A stretch of DNA of 64,000 bases from Giardia muris. Its lineage: Eukaryota > Fornicata > Diplomonadida > Hexamitidae. Both the position numbers and the translations under genes were made by a program. The notes beneath the pieces are model-generated. The model did no database searches, had not been told where the DNA came from, and was given only the letters and a program-made list of their open reading frames with translations. Location: assembly GCA_006247105.1 (NCBI GenBank), contig CM016926.1, forward strand, positions 620,001 through 684,000, read 5' to 3'. Below are positions 25,946 through 34,566 of the stretch, in pieces; positions within the stretch are counted from its first letter, which is position 1, and each line of letters opens with the position of its first letter.

Positions 25946-26818
25946 ATGACGGAGGCCCTTCGTCTCATCTTCCCCCAGTGGCAAGGAGCCGATTCTGCTG
26001 GCATATCTCACTACCTTACAGACCTACATCCAACAGAGGCAGCGCAAGGATACCATCTCGGTTCGCAACTGCTCTTCTGGCTCGCCTCGAGGACAGACGC
26101 CCCCACAGAGACCGTCCCTGTCTCTCTTGATCTGGAGGATACAAAGACGGAGAACGGGATCTTTGCTTACCAGGCCATCAAACGGCAGCTTCGAGGAGCA
26201 CTTGACATCGTATCCAGACGCGCACCCAAGAAGATCACCACGCTAGGAGGTGAGTGCTCTGTTAGTGTCGTCCCCTTCAGTTATCTCATTTCCCAGTATC
26301 CAGGAGACGTGGCTCTGGTCTGGCTGGATGCTCATCCCGACCTGACCCTTCCTCACGAGGACTACACCGGATTCCATGCTATGGCACTGGCGGCCTTACT
26401 CGGGAAAGGAGATCCAGGGCTTGTGGACCTACTACCGGGCAAGATCGATCCCAGCTGTGCCCTACTCGTTGGGATGCATAGTGCTGCTAGCCAGGAAGAT
26501 ATCAAGAGGCCTGAGAGGTTTGGAGTGCAGGTGGTCTCCGCAGCTGATGCGAACAACAACACCCAGAAGGTCCTAGAATGGGTTCGTAGAACGGAGAAGA
26601 GAAAGGTGCTGGTCCATCTGGATCTCGACTGTCTCGACCCCAACGACCTCCGCCTGGCTGTGACGAGTGATCCCAATGGTCTGCGCCTCGAGACGGTCTC
26701 GAACCTGATCCGTGAGATCGCTGCAGAGTTCGAGCTGGTCGGACTGACCGTTGCAGAGCCGGTTCCCCGAGAAGTGTGCAAGCTAAGAAGGCTGCTAGGG
26801 GGGCTCCCGCTTATATGA
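25946..26818 (+). CDS. Arginase/ureohydrolase-superfamily protein, left copy
   Basis: Ureohydrolase fold with the binuclear metal motifs: GGECSVSV (arginase: GGDHS), WLDAHPDL (DAHxD) and HLDLDCLDPND (DxDxxDP). A late AEPVPR matches the family's EExxP region only loosely. The metal-binding His of the first motif is Cys here. A group of bacterial arginase-family proteins with GGDCS, long similarity in this region and no settled substrate looks most like it, so hydrolysis of arginine should not be assumed. 290 residues is normal for the superfamily. The ATG follows CTTTAAA. With the reductase it forms a divergent pair of bacterial-looking metabolic genes, suggesting lateral acquisition. Confidence 0.88.
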   Translation: MTEALRLIFPQWQGADSAGISHYLTDLHPTEAAQGYHLGSQLLFWLASRTDAPTETVPVSLDLEDTKTENGIFAYQAIKRQLRGALDIVSRRAPKKITTLGGECSVSVVPFSYLISQYPGDVALVWLDAHPDLTLPHEDYTGFHAMALAALLGKGDPGLVDLLPGKIDPSCALLVGMHSAASQEDIKRPERFGVQVVSAADANNNTQKVLEWVRRTEKRKVLVHLDLDCLDPNDLRLAVTSDPNGLRLETVSNLIREIAAEFELVGLTVAEPVPREVCKLRRLLGGLPLI

Positions 26819-26937
26819 TTGAGTGTTCGGTTGATGGGCCGGGCTGCCTTGGAACACAACTCAAATGAAGTGGCGGAACGCTTCCTCATCAACACGGGTA
26901 CTGTCCTGGCTAGAGTGTGGGGCCACATGTCTCCCTC

Positions 26938-27210
26938 ATGGATCACGTTGATGGCCTGTCAGTACGGAAAGGAGCAGGTTGGAAGAGACCATGGTGCCTC
27001 AGGTGCGTTCCAATGGTCCAGCCTAGATATGCGTCAGAGTGTACAGGTGGGGATGCGGAGACGTACATCCTGCGTGGTACAGGACGCCTTATGGTCCACT
27101 GCAAGGTCGGTGACCGCACCTCATACGTCAGGGGTCTCAAGTATTGCGACAAGTGCAAGGACAGGTTTACCCCAGTTAGGAGAACCTACGTCTCTGCTTA
27201 TGGCCATTGA
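26938..27210 (+). CDS. Small CxxC protein, left copy
   Basis: A 90-residue frame with two Cys pairs, CLRC near residue 20 and CDKCKDRF near residue 74, plus two further Cys between them. The pattern could be a zinc ribbon with a beta-rich middle (ETYILRGTGRLMVHCKVGD). I do not recognise the family. It lies 119 bp downstream of the arginase-like gene on the same strand and is identical in the right arm, so conservation between arms is not independent evidence. A competing frame (26819-27241) begins only at TTG and lacks pattern. The paired CxxC motifs are the main reason to call it. Confidence 0.4.
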   Translation: MDHVDGLSVRKGAGWKRPWCLRCVPMVQPRYASECTGGDAETYILRGTGRLMVHCKVGDRTSYVRGLKYCDKCKDRFTPVRRTYVSAYGH

Positions 27211-27515
27211 TACGTGCAGAATAGTGAGCCTAAGTGCGTGACCCGTTGACCAGCGCCACCTTATCCAGAACAGTGGATGGCAATAATTCTATTGAGTACC
27301 TAAGCCATCTAGCACCCTAGTGATCTTGCTATCTCCTTTCACGTACTGAAGACAACGTGCACGCGGCCGTCCATATACTTCTATCTAAGTAAGGTGGAGT
27401 TGCCCACGTGGTTCCCGAAGAACAGCCAGCCATAGCCTTTTAGCATGCGAGACTTGCAGGCCACAATCGGGCGCTAGGAACTTGCACTGTCTCATAATAA
27501 AGAGAAAATATAATA
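27211..27515. promoter_or_regulatory. 305-bp upstream region of the GTPase with A/T-rich initiator
   Basis: No frame of note. The last 25 bases before the GTPase ATG (about 27491-27515) form the strongest A/T tract in this neighbourhood, with CATAATAAAGAG and AAAATATAATA, and are the likely initiator/promoter. The remainder is of mixed composition, with a second A/T patch near 27280-27295. Confidence 0.6.
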
Positions 27516-30353
27516 ATGGTCAGCGATACAGAGACTGCACCACCCACTCCGCCAGGCGAAGATCACCCTCCCCAGGACGTTGCTCCCGGTCCCCAAGGAG
27601 CAGAGGCACCCCTCATCACCGGTGAAGGCGCATACAGCGAGGAGTACACAGCCCTCTGCACTGGATATCCCGAATCCGATTCCATTCGCCACGCATGTAT
27701 CGCCATCTTCGGACCGCAGTCGTCTGGCAAGTCGACCCTTCTCAACGACCTCTTCGGGACCAGCTTCAGAATGCTGGACGGGAACAATGGCCAGAGGCAA
27801 ATGACCAGGGGTATCACTGCTGGAATCATTCCCAGCATCGAATCTTCTCCAGCTCTGTTACTCTTCGATTGCGAGGGGTCCGAGAGCGGAGAGCGTCATA
27901 GGGAAGGTAATCAGAATATTGAGCACTATATAGGTTCCTTCGCAGCTGTCACTGCCGATATCCTCATTATCAACATACTGATGACAGATGTTGGTCGCAG
28001 TGTGGGTTCCTGTTCCAACCTCCTTGAGTCTATCTTCAAGGTCTACTTCAGACTCCGCAATGGCCAGAATGGCGCCTATCACAAGCTCAAGATCTTTATT
28101 GTTGTTCGTCGATACAATGGGGAGGGTGAGGAGAGTATGAGAGATGATCTCTCTAACAGTGTGCGTGAAATATACAAGAGCTCAGTACTTTCCGAGTTTT
28201 CCGAGTTCTGCGAAAGGTTCGACGACTTTATTGACCTCAAGTTCTGGTTTATCAGGGAGAAGTTTCGCGAAGACAGTGATGGGAATAGAAGAGAGTCGAG
28301 GCTCTACAAGAAGCAGTTGAGGGAAATCCGCACTCAGCTATCAGAACTGGCTGCCGAAGCTATCCGACAACCAGTCTCGAGCGGACGCCTACCTCTCACT
28401 CTTGCAGAGACCCCCGAGACATACAAATCGATTTGGGAAAGGATCTGCAACGACGAGGACCTCGATTTCCCGTCCATCCAAGAGGCTCTGAGCACCAAGA
28501 GGTGCATCGAAAAGGCTCAGGGGTGCACTGAGCAGCTCGATGCCGATCTCAAAGGCATCACACTCAATGTTCCCAACACTCTTCATGAGATCCTTGAAAT
28601 GCGAATTGACGGCATTGACATTGCACAGAGGCTCATAGATGCTGGATCTAATGCCGCTCTATCCTTTGATGAGCAAACGGAGGGCTACCTCGAGGGTCCA
28701 AGGATCGAACAACGGAGAATCCTCTATCAACATATCAGTCCGTGCCTGAGGGATAAGGCCAACAGCATTGTGGATAGTGTTGTGGGCACGGCCATGCGCC
28801 TTGTGGACGAGGCGTCCCAAGATGCTAAGTCTCGAGTCCCTAACTCAGTCACAAATGGCACTCTCATGACGCTGAAGAACCTCCTCGAAGAAGCAGATGA
28901 GATGCAGGCGACTCATCGTGACGGATTGAGGCTTGAGGTGCCTGAGCTACTTCATAGCCCGGCCTTCCCGTTCGACCAGTTCATAGAAAGAAGAGTCGCT
29001 CAATGGCAGAATGATGCCAGAGGAACTCTTGGCCTTTTCAACTCTATCTGCAGAGGCCTGTTGGTGTGGAGTGTCAAAGTAGTAGCTCCCTTTGGGGTGC
29101 TCTGTGATATCGAAGAGCATGTGTCGAGAGTTGAAAGGCGAGTCAACGACCAAATGGATGCTGTTGCGGAGCACTTTGAAAAGATTCTAAAAGAACAGTT
29201 TTCCGAGTTCTCCCAGCAGCAGCTACGCGATTCGAAAATCGACATTTCTTATGCTATCCGTGTGGGAGCAGATGTGGCACGTGAGCTGAACGGAATCTAC
29301 AGTACGTTAGTAAGCAGAGGGCACGAACGGCTGGAATCGCTCTGCAATGCGCTGGACATATCTAGACGTGACATTGCATCATCTCTTCTGCAGCAGTACA
29401 GCACTATCGTTGGAGAAGACATAAGAGCCTCCATCTTGCAGAAGTTCAGGAGCAACGCGGATGGGTCCATATTCGTCCATCTCTGGAGGTGTATGGAAGA
29501 TAAGATTAAGTTTGCAAACTTTCCCACCAGGGGACAGATAGACGCTGAATACAACAGAGTCAAGGAGGGGCTCGAGACATACGTCAGGTCCTTTGGAATA
29601 ATCGTGTTGAATGACCATGTCTCCCAAAGACAAGTGACGATAGACCTCCACAACGACATCCGCACTGAGATCGTACTAGAGAAGATGAACCATATATGGA
29701 TCCTGGGCTATAACCTCATGGTGCTCAGATTCGAGCTGATGAAGAGAAATACCTCAGAGATCATCAAAAGGCTAAACGCTTCTTCGGACAAAAAGAGGGA
29801 AGATGCTACCAATAACAAACTGAAAATCAAGGATCTTGATGTTGAAATAGCTCAACTTCGGGATGAAGCATGGTCGGACACGAGGAGAGCCAGGAAAGAA
29901 GAGAAAGAGGCCACCAAAAAGCGAATATGGGCGTGGGTGACTGCTCCACTTGTTATTCCTGCCATTCATTTCGCCAGCACCGCCTCTGATTGCGCTGATC
30001 GTGCCGCAGCGGCCAGGGATTGTGTCCAACAGGCGAATGAAAAGATCGTGAAGCTTCATGAGGGTCAAAAGGGACTATATAGTGCAAATGATGCGTTAAA
30101 CAAAGAATCAGATGAATTGAGAAACAGCGCTGGAGACCTTGAGAGTATCGAGACCGAACTGAAGAATCTGTTTGAAGACGTGCTGACGAAGGCTGACGAG
30201 TTGGCAAGAGATGCAATGGACATGGGGGTCGAGAAGTTGGCGTTAGAATCCGATGCGGAGAGACAGCAACTGAGAAAGAAGCTGAAAGAATTTATAGCTC
30301 GTTTTGAGGCTGCAAAGGACCAAGCTGCACCTCCTCCGCCTCCACCCGTGTGA
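27516..30353 (+). CDS. RHD3/Sey1-like dynamin-superfamily GTPase, left copy
   Basis: Resembles the atlastin/Sey1/RHD3 group that fuses ER membranes. Seen: P-loop GPQSSGKST (residues 66-74), a downstream switch with QMTRGI, G3 DCEG (118-121; usual DVEG) and FIVVRRYNG where the family G4 has R-D. A helical stalk follows (about 250-780), then a charged stretch and one hydrophobic segment, IWAWVTAPLVIPAIHFA, near residue 815. A helical tail comes next and ends in APPPPPPV. Known Sey1 proteins have a pair of membrane helices and are about 800 residues; this one is 945 with only one clear segment, so membrane insertion is uncertain. The altered G4 may change nucleotide handling. Identical to 34567-37404. 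Confidence 0.82.
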   Translation: MVSDTETAPPTPPGEDHPPQDVAPGPQGAEAPLITGEGAYSEEYTALCTGYPESDSIRHACIAIFGPQSSGKSTLLNDLFGTSFRMLDGNNGQRQMTRGITAGIIPSIESSPALLLFDCEGSESGERHREGNQNIEHYIGSFAAVTADILIINILMTDVGRSVGSCSNLLESIFKVYFRLRNGQNGAYHKLKIFIVVRRYNGEGEESMRDDLSNSVREIYKSSVLSEFSEFCERFDDFIDLKFWFIREKFREDSDGNRRESRLYKKQLREIRTQLSELAAEAIRQPVSSGRLPLTLAETPETYKSIWERICNDEDLDFPSIQEALSTKRCIEKAQGCTEQLDADLKGITLNVPNTLHEILEMRIDGIDIAQRLIDAGSNAALSFDEQTEGYLEGPRIEQRRILYQHISPCLRDKANSIVDSVVGTAMRLVDEASQDAKSRVPNSVTNGTLMTLKNLLEEADEMQATHRDGLRLEVPELLHSPAFPFDQFIERRVAQWQNDARGTLGLFNSICRGLLVWSVKVVAPFGVLCDIEEHVSRVERRVNDQMDAVAEHFEKILKEQFSEFSQQQLRDSKIDISYAIRVGADVARELNGIYSTLVSRGHERLESLCNALDISRRDIASSLLQQYSTIVGEDIRASILQKFRSNADGSIFVHLWRCMEDKIKFANFPTRGQIDAEYNRVKEGLETYVRSFGIIVLNDHVSQRQVTIDLHNDIRTEIVLEKMNHIWILGYNLMVLRFELMKRNTSEIIKRLNASSDKKREDATNNKLKIKDLDVEIAQLRDEAWSDTRRARKEEKEATKKRIWAWVTAPLVIPAIHFASTASDCADRAAAARDCVQQANEKIVKLHEGQKGLYSANDALNKESDELRNSAGDLESIETELKNLFEDVLTKADELARDAMDMGVEKLALESDAERQQLRKKLKEFIARFEAAKDQAAPPPPPPV

Positions 30354-30985
30354 ATAGTCTTAATACTCCAGAGACCAGGAGATGCTCAGGAAGAAGCTCG
30401 CTTGACAAGGCGACTCCCCAGAAGAGCTTCTGCGAGATGCCTCAAATTGCAGCTACCATTGTGCGTATGTAACGATGCACGAAAGTCCGTGAGCAGCAAG
30501 ACAGAGAGACTGGTGGAGCCAACTCGGGGCATGCATCCCGCATAGCCAGCTGTGGCCATCTCTCAGCTAGATATCGTGCAGGCTGTGGAACACTACGTGC
30601 CTAATGGGAATCCCAGACCTGATACGACGAAGACTCTCTCCTCTCAGAACCAGTTATCCCACTCCTCCTCGGTCCTGGATCCCAATGCCAATAGGGGAGA
30701 GAAGGCCTGGCTCGCCTGTCATCTCCAGACTCTTTAGGGGATGAGGAGTGACTGTGTAGGATCCTCCGCCCCTCTCCAGAGAACGAGGAGAGGGGTCTCT
30801 AACTTCACTTCCTGTCCTGTGCTCATCCACCGGACTGATGGGAAGGACTCCCTCTCTTGGAGATCCTCTCCAGGCCTACTCGTTGAAGCCCTTGGGTCTC
30901 CACCCTCGGGGAGTTGAGGAACATCAGTCAGGGATTCCACGCACTTCGTTGATATCGAAGACAGTGGGTGTAAGATATGAGAGTC
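30354..30985. other. 632-bp stretch between GTPase and ankyrin-RING ends
   Basis: Lies between two convergent gene ends. Short frames at 30552-30737 (+) and 30734-30940 (-) begin at GTG and show no motif, so I do not call them. The GTPase stop overlaps a TGTGAAT, close to the Giardia polyadenylation signal. For a genome with gene gaps usually under 100 bp this is unusually long, and it is identical in the mirrored stretch. Confidence 0.55.
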
Positions 30986-32728
30986 CTAGAGGTGCACCTT
31001 GACAGTGTTATCGATGGAAGTCCTACAGAGCGGGCAGGTCTGGTTCATGATCTGCTCTGCACAGGTGGAGCAGACGCAGAGGTGGTTGCAGGGCTGGAGG
31101 AGCGTGTCCTTCGGGTTCATGAGGCAGACAATGCAGCTACTCGATTGGAGGACGGCCCGGGACGTCGTGATGGCCTTCAGGGAGGTTGTCAGGTTCTTCT
31201 CGAGCAACTCGAGCTCGTCGAGGGTGTACCCGTCTCCCGTGAGAATCGGCTGGGGCATTCGAACCGTTGTCTGGAGCTCCAGGGTACGCTTCTCGAGCTC
31301 GTCAGTCCTCTCCTGGAGGTGGGCAGTGAGCTCTGCGATCCTTCGACCGTATTCCTGCCGTTCTGCGGCCACCTCGGCGTCTTTCTCCTCGAGGCGCCGC
31401 TGTAGAGCTGCGATCTCTGCAGCGTTCGCCCTTCGGTCCTGCTGCTCAGTAAGCTGCCTGAGGAAGTTCAGCTCAGCAATGATGTTGGAGAATGCGTTCT
31501 CTACATGCTGGGCGTCGTCCCCAGAGAAGGCAGTGCTGAGTTCTTGCATGGTCAGCAGCTTCCTCTGTGCAACCGAGAGGTGACGTCCGACTCCCACTCC
31601 TGCTCCCGCGTCGTCTCGAAGAATGAGGGCACAACACTGACATCGAGTATGGTGACTGGCCTTCGAACCAACAGACTCTGCAATATCGAGGGCTGACTCG
31701 CCCTGGGAGTTCTCAAGGTCCGCCTCTTCCAGAAGGAGCTTCACGCATCCGACTTCCCCGTGCTGTGCGGCGAGCATCAGGGCAGAGGTCCCCTTGGGCA
31801 TCCCATTTGCCTCTTTGCTCGACTGGAGTCCAGTCTCGGAGAGGAGGAGTCGGACACAGTCTATATGGCCACCGTGGGCTGCATACATCAGGGCCGTCCA
31901 TCCCCGGTTGTCCTGCATTCTAACCTCTTTCTCGAGAAGGGGGATGCATCTAGAGTGGCCTTTCGCCACGGCTATCATGAGAGCGGTCGCTCCGGGGGGA
32001 AAGGCAATTGTTTTGTTGTGTAGGGTGATCTCACTGTTCTTTGTCGTTTTCATCCCCTCCTCGGACAGAAGGAGCCGAATGGAATCTATGCAGCCGTTGG
32101 AGGCGGCACACATCAGAGCTGTCGTTCCATTTGGACCTCGATACCCCGCATGGCTCACGTACTTCTTAACTCCCTCAACGTCTCCAACTGTTGCAAATGC
32201 TTGGAGGAAGGCTGATCCTTTTGGCGGGGGAGGAGCGCGTTCTGAGCCCTCATACTTGATGAGCTGATGGACTCGGGTGAAGTCACCTATCTTTGTGCTG
32301 TTGTTCGCATGCCATTAGGCTGTATGACCCTTGGAATCAGTCATTCCCTGTTCGTAGGGAAGGAGGAGCTCAATAACCTCGGGGTAGTTCTGGTGTGCTG
32401 CGAGCATGAGAGCTGTCATACAGAGAGGATAAATATCGAGAAAGTTCTTCCATTCCTTCATCGACTTCTTCCCGGCCTCACATAGGAGGAGGCGGACGGA
32501 GTCTGTGTGGTCGTAGAAGGCGGCTAGCATCAGTGCGGTCCATCCGTCATTGTTCTGTATCCCAATTTCCTTCCCAAGGAGGGGAATGAGGTTGGCGTGG
32601 CCTCGTATTGCAGCCCACATCAGAGCTGTCCAACCACCCTTATCCTGCTTCCCAATATCTCCAAAGTTGGCCTCGACGCCCTCGAGATCTCCATTCAAGG
32701 CTGCCCTCATCAAGTCAGTGGAGGACAT
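30986..32728 (-). pseudogene. Ankyrin-RING gene interrupted by an in-frame TAA
   Basis: One frame runs 580 codons from the ATG at 32728 to the stop at 30986, broken only by TAA at bases 32317-32315 (codon 138). Upstream: ankyrin repeats starting SSTDLMRAALNGDLEG. Downstream in the same frame the sequence continues WHANNSTKIGDFTRVHQL, matching the kinase paralogue (AKWYANNSSEKGGFTRVRQL) with the TAA in place of the Lys codon. More ankyrin repeats follow, then a coiled coil, and a C3HC4 RING with CIVCLMNPKD, PCNHLCVCSTC and CPLCRTSI, as found in ubiquitin E3 ligases. The part up to 31136, covering the RING, is in the left arm and identical to the intact gene at 33131. It could still make a 137-residue ankyrin fragment or be read through; a sequencing error is possible. 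Confidence 0.8.
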
Positions 32729-33130
32729 TTTTGAACGTCAACCCCCTCCTCCCTCTCACTGAGGACGCTCCTCCGGTCCCAGAGGCCGACCCGCCATCTC
32801 ACATCCCCTCGACAACAGAGGGGCGTCCAGATCGATGCACCCGTCCCCGGGAAGCCAGTGGGGCCCTCTCTCCGTCTGGCACGGCTCTCGTCAGAGACCA
32901 TTCGTCCTCGAGAGGGGAACGGGTCCGACCCTCACCAGGGGGTTGGGGGGCTATAAGGGGAGACCGATGACCAGTGGGAGCTCATCCAGGGACGAGAGCA
33001 CCCCGAGGAGAGCCGTGGGCCTCCCGTCCTCGGGGCCGGTCGTTGGTAGTGGTTAGATGCCCAGAGTGTCAGATGGTATGGGGGGAGCTTCAGTGGAAGG
33101 CTTGTGAAAGTAGAGACTTGATATTCAAAA
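32729..33130. other. 402-bp centre between two divergent ankyrin-RING genes
   Basis: No gene supported. It holds the upstream regions of the two divergent genes: a TCAAAAATG context stands at each start, and the rest is C/T- and G-rich. The point about which the arms mirror each other (32460) lies not here but inside the interrupted left gene, so the centre is not itself palindromic. Confidence 0.6.
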
Positions 33131-33934
33131 ATGCCTGAGACGGCTTTGATGGAGGCAGCCGGGAGAGGAGACCTATGGGGCGTGTGGAGACACATCGGAG
33201 AGGCGGGAATACAGGATGAAGATGGTGATACGGCCCTGATGAAAGCTACCAACAATGGCCACGCCAAATGCATACCCCTTCTTGAGAGAGAGATCGGGAT
33301 GCAAAGCAACGATGGATGGACCGCACTGATGTTGGCTGCCCTTAATGGCCGCACAACTTGCGCCCGACTCCTCCTCCCTGAGGCCGGGAAGCAGACGACG
33401 AAGGAATATACAATCACTTCAGATGGCGTTGTGGTGACTTTTCCTCCCGGAACAACTGCTCTCATGATGGCAGCCTGCAGGAACTATCCCGAGGTCGTCC
33501 GGCTTCTCATTCCTTATGAACAGGGATTGATTAATTCTAGTGGCTACGGGGCCCAATGGTATGCAACGAAGAGCCCATGGGTAGGAAGATTTTCCCAGGT
33601 CTGCAAGCTCCTTGAGAGAGAGGACATGCATCGCCTCCCTCCGCCACATAACCCCGGTGAAGTGCCTGGGCTCCGGGATCGTGTTAGCGAACTCACTGCC
33701 GAGAACGAGTATCTCAAGAAGAAACTCGCTTCACTCAGGAATTCAAATGAGGAGGTGGAGAATAGTATTTCAGATCCCCTGACCTGCATTGTCTGCCTCA
33801 TGAACCCGAAGGACACGCTCCTCCAGCCCTGCAACCACCTCTGCGTCTGCTCCACCTGTGCAGAGCAGATCATGAACCAGACCTGCCCGCTCTGTAGGAC
33901 TTCCATCGATAACACTGTCAAGGTGCACCTCTAG
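33131..33934 (+). CDS. Ankyrin-RING protein, 267 aa
   Basis: Intact and shorter relative of the interrupted left gene. Ankyrin repeats cover about residues 1-150, with GDTALMKATNNGHAKC, GWTALMLAALNGRTTC and GTTALMMAACRNYPEV. A short coiled coil follows (about 180-210), then a C3HC4 RING (about 218-260) with CIVC, PCNHLCVCSTC and CPLCRTSI, the type with C-terminal position seen in IAP-like and other E3 ligases. From the first RING Cys (base 33784) onward it lies in the right arm and equals the left copy base for base; upstream of that the two genes are clearly different. The ATG follows ATATTCAAAA. An E3 role for the RING is family knowledge; the target would be chosen by the ankyrin part, which is inference. 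Confidence 0.88.
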   Translation: MPETALMEAAGRGDLWGVWRHIGEAGIQDEDGDTALMKATNNGHAKCIPLLEREIGMQSNDGWTALMLAALNGRTTCARLLLPEAGKQTTKEYTITSDGVVVTFPPGTTALMMAACRNYPEVVRLLIPYEQGLINSSGYGAQWYATKSPWVGRFSQVCKLLEREDMHRLPPPHNPGEVPGLRDRVSELTAENEYLKKKLASLRNSNEEVENSISDPLTCIVCLMNPKDTLLQPCNHLCVCSTCAEQIMNQTCPLCRTSIDNTVKVHL

Positions 33935-34566
33935 GACTCTCATATCTTACACCCACTGTCTTCGATATCAACGAAGTGCGTGGAATCCCTGACTGATGTT
34001 CCTCAACTCCCCGAGGGTGGAGACCCAAGGGCTTCAACGAGTAGGCCTGGAGAGGATCTCCAAGAGAGGGAGTCCTTCCCATCAGTCCGGTGGATGAGCA
34101 CAGGACAGGAAGTGAAGTTAGAGACCCCTCTCCTCGTTCTCTGGAGAGGGGCGGAGGATCCTACACAGTCACTCCTCATCCCCTAAAGAGTCTGGAGATG
34201 ACAGGCGAGCCAGGCCTTCTCTCCCCTATTGGCATTGGGATCCAGGACCGAGGAGGAGTGGGATAACTGGTTCTGAGAGGAGAGAGTCTTCGTCGTATCA
34301 GGTCTGGGATTCCCATTAGGCACGTAGTGTTCCACAGCCTGCACGATATCTAGCTGAGAGATGGCCACAGCTGGCTATGCGGGATGCATGCCCCGAGTTG
34401 GCTCCACCAGTCTCTCTGTCTTGCTGCTCACGGACTTTCGTGCATCGTTACATACGCACAATGGTAGCTGCAATTTGAGGCATCTCGCAGAAGCTCTTCT
34501 GGGGAGTCGCCTTGTCAAGCGAGCTTCTTCCTGAGCATCTCCTGGTCTCTGGAGTATTAAGACTAT
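33935..34566. other. 632-bp stretch, mirror of 30354-30985
   Basis: Same content as the left-arm equivalent, in the opposite orientation. No coding frame with an ATG start or a recognisable motif. It separates the stop of the intact ankyrin-RING gene from the stop of the right GTPase copy. Confidence 0.55.

Larger units (their letters stand above)
22306..31136. repeat. Left arm of the large inverted repeat
   Basis: 8,831 bp whose reverse complement matches 33784-42614; a base at x pairs with 64920 minus x. I fixed both ends by aligning the sequence by eye. At the outer end identity stops after GGGAGTA inside the kinase gene. At the inner end it stops at CTGCATT, the first Cys codon of the RING. 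Equivalent frames throughout the arms have the same lengths and translations, and the intergenic parts I compared also match. The two differences found are at 22607/42313 (missense in the kinase) and 25045/39875 (silent in the aldo-keto reductase). I may have missed others in untranslated parts. Confidence 0.97.

Noticed and set aside
26819..27241. 140-codon alternative frame after the arginase-like gene
   Set aside because: Starts at TTG and lacks pattern, while the overlapping frame has paired CxxC motifs.
30468..30480. GTATGT resembling a Giardia 5' splice site
   Set aside because: No matching branch/acceptor motif (such as CTAACACACAG) near by and no coding frames to join.
30552..30940. 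Two short frames between the GTPase and ankyrin-RING ends
   Set aside because: Both start at GTG, are under 70 codons and show no motif or A/T-rich start; duplication in the other arm is not independent support.
32315..32317. TAA read as glutamine (hexamitin genetic code)
   Set aside because: It would fit the paralogue (Gln for Lys), but TAA and TAG end conserved genes at the expected place here: uL1 after HRIF, Pol kappa, the DUF167 gene just before tRNA-Lys and the FYVE gene. The code is standard.
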